Source: ECT2AJA-044 sp965262845 (GTDB lineage Bacteria; Bacteroidota; Bacteroidia; Flavobacteriales; ECT2AJA-044). Taken from it: a DNA stretch of 64,000 nt. A program made the position numbers and the translations under genes. Below the pieces are notes generated by a model. It was given only the letters and a program-made list of their open reading frames with translations, was not told the DNA's origin and ran no database searches. The stretch's first letter is position 1. Every line of letters begins with the position of its first letter. Shown here in pieces: positions 22,539 to 30,402 of this stretch. The stretch is from positions 372,001 to 436,000 of the forward strand of contig CBDHFX010000001.1 of assembly GCA_965262845.1 (NCBI GenBank). The letters run 5' to 3'.

Positions 22539-24881
22539 TTATAGCGCCCTGAGCCTGGCGAACCTCAGAAGCAGTTTCTTTTCACCGTGCCGGTCGAAAG
22601 CCACTACTGCCTTTTGGTTCGGACCGCTGCCCTCCAGTCGGAGCACCTCGCCCATGCCAAAGCGTTCGTGTGCGATTGACATGCCTTCCTCCAGGCGAAG
22701 GTTGAATCCGAAGTCACCGCTGCCGGCTGCTTTCCGCTCACTTTCCGCAATGGGCCTGATATTCGGTTTGAGTCCCGGCGGCTTAGGGCGCCCCGTCTTT
22801 TTTTGAATGTTTTCAGGACGGCTTAATGGCCGGAGGCGTCCCTCACGGGACGAAAGATCCAGGCGGTATTTGTCGGGAATGGCAAAATTTCTTCGCTCCG
22901 TCGGGATCATCCAATCGAGATAATGGTCATCAATCTCCTCCAAAAACCGACTCGGTTCGTTATCGATCACCTTACCCCAGCGATATCGCTGCAGCGAATA
23001 GGTGAGGGTGACCGAACACTTGGCTCGTGTCAGGGCCACGTAGAACAGCCGTCGTTCCTCTTCCAGATCGCTCCGCGAGTTCACTGCCATCATGCTCGGG
23101 AACAGGTCTTCCTCAAGTCCGGCAATATAAACGTGTGGGAACTCCAGCCCTTTAGCCAGGTGGATGGTCATCAGGCTCACTTTGTTCGAATCGTTCGGAT
23201 CATCGTTATCCTGATCTGTGATCAGGCTCACTTCCTCCAGAAAGGCCGACAGGTTCGTTTGCTGCGTTTCCTCAGAACCGGATTTCCGCTCCTCGGTGAA
23301 CTCCTTGATACTGTTCAGCAGTTCATGAATGTTCTCGGTCCTGCTGATCCCCTCCGGGGTCTGGTCGTCCTTAAGGTCCCTGAGGATGCCAGTCTGATGT
23401 ACAATGTGTTTTGCCAGCACAAAGGCATCATGGGTCTTCGACATCACCCTGAAGCTCTGGATCATCGTGGCAAAATGGATCAGCCTGCGTTGCAATCCGG
23501 CCGTTAGGCCGACCTGTGGATAGGCATCAATGCGACTGGTCAGATCCCATAGTGAACAACCGAAATGGTTGGCCGCCACCGTCAGCTTCCGGACCGAGGT
23601 GTCGCCAATACCCCTCTTCGGATAGTTGATCACCCGGCGGAAGGCCTCTTCGTCGTTGTGGTTGATGGTCAAACGCAAATAGGCCAGGAGGTCCTTGACT
23701 TCTCTGCGCTGATAAAAAGACACGCCGCCATAAACGAGGTAGGGAATATTCCGTTTGCGCAAGGCATCCTCAATGCTCCTGGATTGCGCATTGGTGCGGT
23801 ACAGAACAGCGAAATCACTCAGGCTTCGGTTTTCACGCGTTTGCCGCTCCCAGATTGATCCGGCCACGTACTGCCCCTCCTGATTGTCGGAGATCGCCTG
23901 ATACACGCGGATCTTTTCGCCCTCCTGATTCGAGGTCCATACGTCTTTCTGCAGCTGATCCTGGTTGTGCCTGATCAACGAGTTGGCGGCACCTACGATC
24001 ATTTTGCTGCTTCGGTAGTTTTGCTCAAGCTTGAGCGCAAAAGCATCCGGATAATCCCTCTTGAAATTCAGGATGTTCCTGATATTGGCCCCGCGGAAAG
24101 CATAGATGCTCTGGGCATCATCTCCCACCACACAGATATTTTCGTACCGACTGGCCAGCACCTTCACGATGAGATACTGCGCGTGATTGGTATCCTGGTA
24201 CTCATCAACCAGCAGGTACCTGAAGCGTTGCTGATACCTGGCAAGTACGTCGGGGAATTTGCTCAGGAGTTCGTTGGTCCTGACGAGCAGATCGTCGAAA
24301 TCCATGGCTGCGGCCCGGAAGCAACGATCGACATATCTTTCATAGATTTTGCCTGTTTCCGGCCGCCTGCCCAGGCTATCCTGTTCGGAAAGTTCCGGAA
24401 TGTTCCAATACGCCTCCGGCGTGATGAGCGAGTTCTTAAAACTGGAGATGCGCCCCTGGATATGTTTTGGTATGTAGATGTCGGTATCCAGCCCTTGTTC
24501 CCTGATGATATTCCTGATCAGCTTAAGCGAGTCCTCGGCATCGTAGATCGTAAAATTGTTTGGATAACCGAGCTTGTCCGCTTCCATCCGCAGGATGCGG
24601 GCAAAAACCGAGTGAAAAGTACCTATCCACAGATCCCGCGTTTCCGCACCGCCCATGATGCGCCTGATACGCTCCTTCATTTCACGCGCTGCCTTGTTGG
24701 TAAAGGTAAGGGCCAGTATGTTGAAGGGGGCTATCCCCAAACCTATCAGGTGGGCGATCCGATAGGTCAGTACCCTCGTTTTACCTGATCCCGCTCCGGC
24801 AATGATCATGAGGGGGCCTTCCGTATGCTCCACCGCCATTCGCTGCGGCTCATTCAACTGTGCGAGATCGTCCGTGGCCAT
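22539..24881 (-). CDS. uvrD: UvrD/PcrA-type DNA helicase
   Basis: 780 aa, superfamily 1A 3'-5' helicase for excision and mismatch repair. Motif Q/I: LNEPQRMAVEHTEGPLMIIA, AGSGKTRVL; motif II LLVDEYQDTNHAQY; motif III VVGDDAQSIYAFRGA; motif IV LEQNYRSS; motif V VSLMTIHLAKGLEFPHVY; motif VI RRLFYVALTRAK. The C-terminal Tudor-like tail is GMGEVLRLEGSGPNQKAVVA. An open frame continues upstream to 25187, but that part is low-complexity and lies upstream of the promoter, so I start at the ATG at 24881. Two GN..A hairpins lie inside (22837, 23498). Confidence 0.94.
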   Translation of the reverse strand: MATDDLAQLNEPQRMAVEHTEGPLMIIAGAGSGKTRVLTYRIAHLIGLGIAPFNILALTFTNKAAREMKERIRRIMGGAETRDLWIGTFHSVFARILRMEADKLGYPNNFTIYDAEDSLKLIRNIIREQGLDTDIYIPKHIQGRISSFKNSLITPEAYWNIPELSEQDSLGRRPETGKIYERYVDRCFRAAAMDFDDLLVRTNELLSKFPDVLARYQQRFRYLLVDEYQDTNHAQYLIVKVLASRYENICVVGDDAQSIYAFRGANIRNILNFKRDYPDAFALKLEQNYRSSKMIVGAANSLIRHNQDQLQKDVWTSNQEGEKIRVYQAISDNQEGQYVAGSIWERQTRENRSLSDFAVLYRTNAQSRSIEDALRKRNIPYLVYGGVSFYQRREVKDLLAYLRLTINHNDEEAFRRVINYPKRGIGDTSVRKLTVAANHFGCSLWDLTSRIDAYPQVGLTAGLQRRLIHFATMIQSFRVMSKTHDAFVLAKHIVHQTGILRDLKDDQTPEGISRTENIHELLNSIKEFTEERKSGSEETQQTNLSAFLEEVSLITDQDNDDPNDSNKVSLMTIHLAKGLEFPHVYIAGLEEDLFPSMMAVNSRSDLEEERRLFYVALTRAKCSVTLTYSLQRYRWGKVIDNEPSRFLEEIDDHYLDWMIPTERRNFAIPDKYRLDLSSREGRLRPLSRPENIQKKTGRPKPPGLKPNIRPIAESERKAAGSGDFGFNLRLEEGMSIAHERFGMGEVLRLEGSGPNQKAVVAFDRHGEKKLLLRFARLRAL
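22837..22852 (-). repeat. GNNA-loop hairpin (6-bp stem)
   Basis: CGTCCC-GTGA-GGGACG on the minus (sense) strand in the poorly conserved linker of uvrD. Confidence 0.75.
23498..23511 (+). repeat. GNNA-loop hairpin (5-bp stem, GTTA loop)
   Basis: CGGCC-GTTA-GGCCG on the plus strand, antisense to uvrD; codes for part of GLTAGL, the same peptide motif seen at 7717 and 37526. Confidence 0.65.
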
Positions 24882-24898
24882 AAATGCTGCTTCTACAC

Positions 24899-24906
24899 CA
24901 AAAGTA
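24899..24906 (-). promoter_or_regulatory. -7 promoter element of uvrD
   Basis: TACTTTTG on the minus strand, 17 nt before the ATG at 24881; it decides the start against the long upstream extension. Confidence 0.55.
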
Positions 24907-25077
24907 AGTAAAGTGACCTGAAAACAGGATCCCCAGGCGCGTAAAAAGCGATCGTTCCGGCGGTTGTCGGAGCAAATCCACTGTCTGTGGCAAAAATGTG
25001 CCGTGGCAGTAGCTGGATCCGTTATCCCCGCATTGTTGTGATCATAAATTCGCGGAGGGATCTCAGTGACATGGGGC

Positions 25078-26073
25078 TCAGGTAAGGATCCGCAGTGCTT
25101 CATTGCGCAGCAGCGTGCGATCAATAGGCACCACACCCACATACTCGCATACGAGCCCGCCCGCCAGGTTGGCAAAGCGGGCGACATTCCTCAGCTCCAC
25201 CCCCTGCGCGTACACCAGTGCTGCCGTGCTGATCACCGAATCGCCTGCCCCGGACACGTCCACAATATTCCGCTGATATGCCGGGAAATAATGTTCTTCC
25301 TCCTCGCCCTGGATGATCACTCCATACCCGGACAGGGTGCAGAGAACACATCGCGCCGCAAGGCGCTCGCGGGTTTCCTTCACTTTCAGGCTGCGAAGCC
25401 CGGCCTCCTCTGCCGCTGCGGCCGGATGATCAATGTCCAGGGCTTCATTCAGCTCCTTCCAATTGGGTTTAAACAGATCTGCATGGGTAAAGCTCCAGTA
25501 ATGTTCCTTTTTTGGATCCACGGCTACGGGTATGCCGTGCCCGTGCGCCAGGGTGATCACCTTTTTGATAAGCTCGGGAGTGAGCAGGCCCTTGTTGTAA
25601 TCTTCAAAAATGACCACGTCAATCTCGTGCTGCCTGAGGATCCGCCGGATGCGCCGGAACACGGATCTTGTGGATACCGGCGTGGTGCGCTCCTGATCAA
25701 CCCGCAACACGTGCTTGTTGTTGCTGATGATACGGGTTTTGACCGTAGTCGGACGATCACTGACAGTGACGATCCCTTCCGTGTTGAGGCCGCGTTCCTG
25801 CATGAGCTGTATAAACAGCTCTCCACGTACGTCTTCGCCGACCACGCTGCACAAAAAGGGCGTGGCTCCGAGGGATTGAACATTCAGGGCCACGTTGGCA
25901 GCACCGCCAAGTCGCTCTTCCCGCGAATCTACGGACACCACCGGAACGGGTGCTTCGGGTGATATGCGGCCAATGTGCCCCCACATGTAGGAATCCACCA
26001 TGGCATCGCCAACTACCAACACATTTTGATAGGTAAACTGCCTAACGGTCTGTTTGATCTGCTTTTCGGTCAT
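25078..26073 (-). CDS. PfkB-family sugar kinase, HldE/RfaE domain I type
   Basis: 331 aa ribokinase-fold kinase. N-terminal motif DAMVDSYMWGHIGRISPEAP, substrate lid and EERLGGAANVALNVQSLGA. The C-terminal ATP/anion-hole motif is RNIVDVSGAGDSVISTAALV with the catalytic Asp in GAGD. It aligns with the D-glycero-beta-D-manno-heptose 7-phosphate kinase half of HldE and lacks the nucleotidyltransferase half, so it would make the bisphosphate and rely on other enzymes for ADP-heptose. It is coupled to aspC (ATGA at 26073). Confidence 0.87.
   Translation of the reverse strand: MTEKQIKQTVRQFTYQNVLVVGDAMVDSYMWGHIGRISPEAPVPVVSVDSREERLGGAANVALNVQSLGATPFLCSVVGEDVRGELFIQLMQERGLNTEGIVTVSDRPTTVKTRIISNNKHVLRVDQERTTPVSTRSVFRRIRRILRQHEIDVVIFEDYNKGLLTPELIKKVITLAHGHGIPVAVDPKKEHYWSFTHADLFKPNWKELNEALDIDHPAAAAEEAGLRSLKVKETRERLAARCVLCTLSGYGVIIQGEEEEHYFPAYQRNIVDVSGAGDSVISTAALVYAQGVELRNVARFANLAGGLVCEYVGVVPIDRTLLRNEALRILT
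25353..25366 (+). repeat. GNNA-loop hairpin (5-bp stem)
   Basis: GCGCC-GCAA-GGCGC on the plus strand, antisense to the kinase gene; identical in sequence to the hairpin in murA (21800) but in the opposite orientation and another frame. Confidence 0.75.
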
Positions 26074-27272
26074 CAGAAAAGGGCTTCGGTCGCCTGTTTG
26101 ATGCGGTGAATGGCTTCCATGAGGACTTCCTCACTGGCAGCGTAGCTCAGACGCAGGCAACCCGCTGCACCGAAAGCTTCACCCGGAACGGTCGCCACAT
26201 GGGCCTCTTCAAGAAAGTACATACACAGGTCCGTGGCGTTACGAATGATCCGATTACCGGCTTTTTTTCCAAATAATGCGCTGACGTCCGGGAAGAAATA
26301 AAAGGCACCTTCCGGTATCGGGGTCTTGAACCCCGGGATCTTGTTCACGAGCGGGATCATTTTGTTGCGCCGCGCCCTGAAGGCATCGCGCATATGATAG
26401 GTCACAGAGGCTTCGGCCCGCAGGGCGGCCTCGGCCGCTTTTTGCGTGATTGAGCAGGTCGCACTGGTGATCTGCCCCTGTATTTTATCGCAGGCCCTGG
26501 CAATCCACTCCGGCGCAGCAATATAGCCGAACCGCCAGCCAGTCATGGCAAATCCCTTGGAAAGGCCATTCACCGTGATCACACGGTCGCAGATGTCGGG
26601 ATAGGCGGCCAAACTCACCTGGTGGCCCGAAAAGTTTATATGCTCGTATATTTCATCGCTGATGATGTACAGGTTCGGATGCTTTTTGAATACCTGCACG
26701 ATGGCATCGGTCTCCTCTTTGGAATATACGGCCCCGGTCGGATTACCCGGTGAATTGAACATCACCACCCTGGTCTTGCCAGTGATGCCCGCCTCGATCT
26801 GCGCAGGAGTAAATTTATATTCCTGATCCACTCCGGCCAGGATCGTTTTCGGCGTTCCTTCAGCCAGTTTTACCATTTCCCTGTAACTCACCCAATAGGG
26901 GGCGAGGAGCAACACTTCATCGCCCGGATTGATCAGGGCCAACAGTACATTCGACAAACTTTGCTTTGCTCCCGTACTGGTCACGATTTGCTTCGGCGTA
27001 TACCTGAGTCCGTTGTCGCGCTTCAATTTTAAACAAATTGCTTCGCGCAGTTCCTGGTATCCGGCCACGGCGGTGTACGACGAAAAATTGCTGTTGATCG
27101 CCTGCCTGGCAGCCTCCTTAATGAAATCAGGCGTGTTGAAGTCAGGCTCACCCAGACTGAGACTGATTACGTTGATGCCCCGGCTCTGCAATTCGCGCGC
27201 TTTGCCTGCCATGGCTATGGTTTGCGACTCACTCAATCGGTTCACCCGGTCTGAAAGGGGGTAGCTGCTCAT
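26073..27272 (-). CDS. Aspartate/aromatic aminotransferase, class I
   Basis: 399 aa PLP-dependent enzyme of fold type I, subgroup I-gamma. Visible: ISLSLGEPDFNTPDFIKEAA, the PLP-contacting YTAVAGYQELREAI, FNSPGNPTGAVYSKEE (Asn and substrate pocket), SDEIYEHINF (Asp to pyridine N) and the Schiff-base Lys in NGLSKGFAMTGWRFGY. Most similar in pattern to prokaryotic aspartate aminotransferases; a broader substrate range (prephenate, aromatic) is possible. The ATG at 27272 gives normal length; ATG at 27284 is an alternative and would leave almost no leader. It is coupled to the downstream kinase. Confidence 0.92.
   Translation of the reverse strand: MSSYPLSDRVNRLSESQTIAMAGKARELQSRGINVISLSLGEPDFNTPDFIKEAARQAINSNFSSYTAVAGYQELREAICLKLKRDNGLRYTPKQIVTSTGAKQSLSNVLLALINPGDEVLLLAPYWVSYREMVKLAEGTPKTILAGVDQEYKFTPAQIEAGITGKTRVVMFNSPGNPTGAVYSKEETDAIVQVFKKHPNLYIISDEIYEHINFSGHQVSLAAYPDICDRVITVNGLSKGFAMTGWRFGYIAAPEWIARACDKIQGQITSATCSITQKAAEAALRAEASVTYHMRDAFRARRNKMIPLVNKIPGFKTPIPEGAFYFFPDVSALFGKKAGNRIIRNATDLCMYFLEEAHVATVPGEAFGAAGCLRLSYAASEEVLMEAIHRIKQATEALF
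26416..26426 (+). repeat. GNA-triloop hairpin (4-bp stem)
   Basis: GCCC-GCA-GGGC in the aminotransferase gene; short, so weaker as a family member. Confidence 0.4.
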
Positions 27273-27295
27273 GGAATACGCCATTTGAAGGAAGC

Positions 27296-27303
27296 CAAAG
27301 ATA
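27296..27303 (-). promoter_or_regulatory. -7 promoter element of the aminotransferase operon
   Basis: TATCTTTG on the minus strand, 23 nt before the ATG at 27272. It faces the divergent element at 27326 with only 22 bp between them. Confidence 0.6.
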
Positions 27304-27325
27304 GAAACAGTTGCGTTTAATTGCA

Positions 27326-27333
27326 TAGTTTTG
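27326..27333 (+). promoter_or_regulatory. -7 promoter element of the 27355 gene
   Basis: TAGTTTTG on the plus strand, 21 nt before the ATG at 27355. It is part of a compact divergent promoter with the aminotransferase operon. Confidence 0.5.
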
Positions 27334-27354
27334 TTAAGCATAAATACAGAAACG

Positions 27355-27876
27355 ATGGAAGTCGGACTCGAAGTCATTCGCTATATACTCCCTGCAATCA
27401 TTGTGCTTATCATTACCTACCTTATGCTGAGCATGTTCATGAAAAACGAGGAAAAACGCCGAATGCATGAGATCAGGCTGAACAGCCGCCAAAACAGCTT
27501 ACCCATCAGGCTGCAGGCCTATGAGCGTTTGGCCTTGTTTTTGGAACGGATCCAGCCGGCGAACCTCATGGTGCGTATTAAAACGGAGCAAATGAACGTA
27601 TCCGGCTATCAGGCGATCCTGATTCAGACGATACGAACGGAGTACGAATACAATCTTTCGCAGCAGATCTACGTGAGCAGCAATGCCTGGAAAATGATCA
27701 AGGGTGCCAGGGACGCGACTGTGAACCTGATCAGCCAGGCTGCCAGGAAACTGAGCGCGGACGCTTCGGCAGAAGATCTGCGTTCGCTTGTGCTGCAGGT
27801 CCTGGCTGCAAAAAAACACAGTCCATCGGACCGCGCTCTGGAGGTCATCAAGAGTGAGGTAAGTAATGTGCTTTGA
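27355..27876 (+). CDS. Membrane-anchored protein of unknown function (DUF7935-like)
   Basis: 173 aa. One N-terminal membrane segment (about residues 6-28, YILPAIIVLIITYLMLSMFM) is followed by a charged, helical cytoplasmic part (LPIRLQAYERLALFLERIQP, IQTIRTEYEYNLSQQIYVSS). The pattern matches a small Bacteroidota family annotated only as a domain of unknown function. I start at ATG 27355; the upstream in-frame TTG at 27331 is inside the promoter element. No functional link to the neighbours is evident. Confidence 0.75.
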   Translation: MEVGLEVIRYILPAIIVLIITYLMLSMFMKNEEKRRMHEIRLNSRQNSLPIRLQAYERLALFLERIQPANLMVRIKTEQMNVSGYQAILIQTIRTEYEYNLSQQIYVSSNAWKMIKGARDATVNLISQAARKLSADASAEDLRSLVLQVLAAKKHSPSDRALEVIKSEVSNVL

Positions 27877-28008
27877 TCGGATGGTGGAGCGCCTGTAGCT
27901 ACTTGCCAGCGATAGACTAACCTGCTGTTTGCTGCGTTTGATCACAGGTTTGATTTTGCTCACCAACTTTAATTTTTTCGCCTTGCGCGGGCTATTGATC
28001 AACCAACC

Positions 28009-28554
28009 GTGTTTACCTCACCGAAACCGATCTCCCCGTTAAAGCCTATCGCGCTGATCGGCCCGATGGGTTGTGGGAAAAGTACGGTCGGACACCTGAT
28101 CGCGCAGCGGCTCAATTGGCCCTGGGTTGATTTGGACATTTGGATTGAACAGCACGAGCAGAAGCCGATCAAGCAGATCTTCGCCGATAAGGGAGAACCC
28201 TATTACCGCTATTTGGAGGAGCAAAACATCAGGCTGTGGATGGGACAGGCGCCTCTGGTCATTTCACTCGGTGGAGGCGCTCCCTGTGATCCTAACCGCT
28301 GGTGCCTGTTGAAAGAACATTTCTTTACTATCTATCTAAAAACGGAGCTCCAGATCCTGATCACCCGCTTGTCCGGACAACGCAAGGATCGGCCGCTCAT
28401 TGCACAGGGTGATAACTGGCACGAACGCTTCCGTGATCTTTTGCGCAGGCGAGAGCGTTTCTATGTGCAGGCCGACTGGGTCTTCGAGACCGGATCTGCT
28501 TCACAGGAAGAAACCGCAGAACAGATACTCAAACATGTTGTACCACAAAGTTAA
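28009..28554 (+). CDS. aroK: Shikimate kinase
   Basis: 181 aa; phosphorylates shikimate at the 3-hydroxyl in aromatic amino-acid synthesis. Walker A IGPMGCGKSTVGHLIAQRL, shikimate-binding WVDLDIWIEQHE and the VISLGGGAPCDP motif, lid Arg in SGQRKDRPLI. It starts with GTG at 28009. 132 bp separate it from the upstream gene; that gap holds only AT-rich sequence and no clear promoter. Confidence 0.92.
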   Translation: MFTSPKPISPLKPIALIGPMGCGKSTVGHLIAQRLNWPWVDLDIWIEQHEQKPIKQIFADKGEPYYRYLEEQNIRLWMGQAPLVISLGGGAPCDPNRWCLLKEHFFTIYLKTELQILITRLSGQRKDRPLIAQGDNWHERFRDLLRRRERFYVQADWVFETGSASQEETAEQILKHVVPQS

Positions 28555-28577
28555 AACACATCCCGGAACCCCAGGAT

Positions 28578-28612
28578 TTGACAAAATAGAATTCAAAAAA
28601 CAAATAATTTTG
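28578..28612 (+). promoter_or_regulatory. Promoter of the secreted hydrolase (TTG-N24-TAATTTTG)
   Basis: A -33-like TTG (28578-28580) and a full -7 match TAATTTTG (28605-28612), spaced 24 nt. The leader to the ATG at 28700 would be about 80 nt, long for this genome. Confidence 0.45.
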
Positions 28613-28699
28613 GGCACCCCTTTTGGGATATCGTAAGTCCGGCCTGTCAGATCAGGTAGTATCTATATACGTATAGCTACTGCGTTTAACATTGCGCTA

Positions 28700-30124
28700 A
28701 TGAAAAGAAATTATTTACTCCTGCCCTCTTTTATTTTTTCTGCAATGACCTATGGTCAGATGCTCGTTTCCGGCACACAGATCGCTACCTTTTCCGCCGC
28801 AGACATATCGGCCCAAACCGGCATTCAGGTACCCTATGGCGTCACCGCCTACAAGATCCTTTATACCACGCCGGGCTCGGACGGCATCACAGATACCGCA
28901 TCAGGATTACTTTGCATTCCGGACGATGACCAACTGAGCTATCCAATGCTCAGCTACAACCATGGAACCACGAGCGGAAAACAAGACTGCCCATCCAACC
29001 TACAGGGCGGAAGCCATCTATCCCTGGCTTTTGCCAGCCAGGGATACATCGTTTGCGCTGCCGATTACCTAGGCATGGGTGAATCGCGCGGATTTCATCC
29101 TTATGTGCACGCGCAAACGGAAGCACAGGCATCGGTTGATATGCTCTTCGCCTGTAAGACCTTCCTAACCGGAAACGGTATCGCTTTTGAAGATCAGCTC
29201 TTTATCAGCGGATATTCCCAGGGCGGACACGCCGGTATGGCTGCCCAGAAACTCATCGAAGATCAGTACGCAAGTGATTTCAATTTAACTGCCTGCAGCC
29301 ATATGTCGGGTCCCTACTCAATTTCCAAAGTCATGAAGGACGTTATCCTCGCCGACGTTGACTACGATTATCCGGCCTTCGTTTGCTATGCTGTAATGGG
29401 CTACCAGGAAGTGTACGGGAACCTGTACAATGATATTAACGATATTTTCAAAAGCCCCTACAGCGGGTTGGCCCAGCAGTTCTACAACGGAACTATCAAC
29501 CTAACCAATCTGAACCTTCAGCTCCTCATTCAGATGAATTTGAACGAAGGGAATGCGTATCCCTACAGCCTCCTTCAAGACTCAATCACCCATGCCATCC
29601 AGAGTGATCCGGGTCACCCGATCAATATCGCCCTTGGGGATAACGACGTTTGGAATTTCAGCGCAACCACTCCCACCCGCCTCTATTACTGCGGTGCGGA
29701 CGAGCAGGTAACCCATATCAATTCCATCTTTGCCGACAGTGCCATGAATGCGAACGGCGCTGCTGACCTCCAGGCGGTGCAAATGGATCCGAACCAATCG
29801 CATTCTGGTTGTATTCCCCTGGCCGGGATTGCCACCTTGCTCTTTTTTGATCAGTACGCGACAATCGGGCTTGAAGACCGCAGCGAAACGCCAACCCTCA
29901 GGGTATATCCAAATCCGGTTACAGAATGGGTGCATATTGAGCTTCCTTCAGAAGAAAAAGCAACCATTTCGGTGGTCAATGGCCTGGGAAAACGGGTTTA
30001 TTACAGGGAATTAGTCCCTGCTGAATATATAGCTATCCCGGTGAGTGACTGGTCATCAGGCCTTTATATGCTGAGCGTTTTGCAAACGAACAAGCTGCAT
30101 ATCCGGCGGCTTCAGATCAAGTGA
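28700..30124 (+). CDS. Secreted alpha/beta hydrolase (lipase-like) with T9SS sorting domain
   Basis: 474 aa. Signal peptide 1-20 (MKRNYLLLPSFIFSAMTYGQ). The hydrolase domain (about 40-380) resembles secretory lipase/feruloyl-esterase-like proteins, with an oxyanion region MLSYNHGTTSGKQDCPSN and the nucleophile elbow FISGYSQGGHAGM (Ser in GYSQG). A late His (NQSHSGCIPLAG) could complete the triad. The C-terminal 75 residues (LRVYPNPVTEWVHIELPSEE ... SGLYMLSVLQTNK) are a type A T9SS sorting domain, so the protein should be exported through the outer membrane and attached or released. Polymer or lipid substrate unknown. Confidence 0.88.
   Translation: MKRNYLLLPSFIFSAMTYGQMLVSGTQIATFSAADISAQTGIQVPYGVTAYKILYTTPGSDGITDTASGLLCIPDDDQLSYPMLSYNHGTTSGKQDCPSNLQGGSHLSLAFASQGYIVCAADYLGMGESRGFHPYVHAQTEAQASVDMLFACKTFLTGNGIAFEDQLFISGYSQGGHAGMAAQKLIEDQYASDFNLTACSHMSGPYSISKVMKDVILADVDYDYPAFVCYAVMGYQEVYGNLYNDINDIFKSPYSGLAQQFYNGTINLTNLNLQLLIQMNLNEGNAYPYSLLQDSITHAIQSDPGHPINIALGDNDVWNFSATTPTRLYYCGADEQVTHINSIFADSAMNANGAADLQAVQMDPNQSHSGCIPLAGIATLLFFDQYATIGLEDRSETPTLRVYPNPVTEWVHIELPSEEKATISVVNGLGKRVYYRELVPAEYIAIPVSDWSSGLYMLSVLQTNKLHIRRLQIK
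29019..29046. repeat. 10-bp inverted repeat inside the hydrolase gene
   Basis: TATCCCTGGC and GCCAGGGATA enclose an 8-nt loop, a perfect 10-bp stem in coding sequence without a T-run. Confidence 0.6.
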
Positions 30125-30213
30125 TGCGAAAGCAGATCTTCCAGTCCGCTGATCGCGGGGCATCGGGCAACTGGAGTTCCGGGCCCTACGGTCGTGATGA
30201 CGCCTCTTTTTTG

Positions 30214-30221
30214 TACCTTTG
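30214..30221 (+). promoter_or_regulatory. -7 promoter element of tRNA-His
   Basis: TACCTTTG, full match to TAnnTTTG, 15 nt before the mature tRNA 5' end. Confidence 0.6.
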
Positions 30222-30236
30222 CCTTCCTGAAAAATG

Positions 30237-30310
30237 GTGGCTATAGCTCAGCTGGTTAGAGCGCCGGATTGTGGTTCCGGAGGTCGTGGGTTCGAACCCC
30301 ATTAGCCACC
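30237..30310 (+). tRNA. tRNA-His (anticodon GTG)
   Basis: Acceptor stem GTGGCTA/TAGCCAC, discriminator C73 and an encoded G at -1 (30236), the histidine identity pair. Anticodon stem CCGGA/TCCGG with loop TTGTGGT reads anticodon GTG. The T arm contains GGTTCGAACCC. CCA is not encoded. A minus-strand open frame across it is spurious. Confidence 0.97.
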
Positions 30311-30319
30311 CTGCTTACA

Positions 30320-30344
30320 AGAGCCCCGGTTGCGGGCTCTTTTT
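30320..30344 (+). terminator. Intrinsic terminator after tRNA-His
   Basis: AGAGCCC and GGGCTCT with a 7-nt loop, then TTTT. Confidence 0.85.
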
Positions 30345-30390
30345 GTACCGTGATCATAGGGCCTACCCCTGTGTTAAGCCCGGGATTCCG

Positions 30391-30398
30391 TAAATTTG
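30391..30398 (+). promoter_or_regulatory. -7 promoter element of the copper ATPase, leaderless
   Basis: TAAATTTG ends 4 nt before the ATG at 30403. With the usual -7 to start-site distance, transcription would begin at or next to the A of the start codon. Confidence 0.6.
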
Positions 30399-30402
30399 TA
30401 CT

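Noticed and set aside
24882..25187. 102-residue N-terminal extension of uvrD
   Set aside because: No helicase similarity, lies upstream of a full -7 element, and conserved UvrD proteins start at the MATDDLAQLNEPQ region.
25066..25962. 298-codon plus-strand frame opposite the sugar kinase gene
   Set aside because: Antisense shadow: the kinase on the other strand has full family motifs. The same applies to the frames at 23967-24788 and 22923-23507 opposite uvrD.
27499..28002. Basic 167-codon minus-strand frame opposite the 27355 gene
   Set aside because: Overlaps the conserved plus-strand gene; Lys/Arg-rich composition fits antisense of AT-rich gap sequence.
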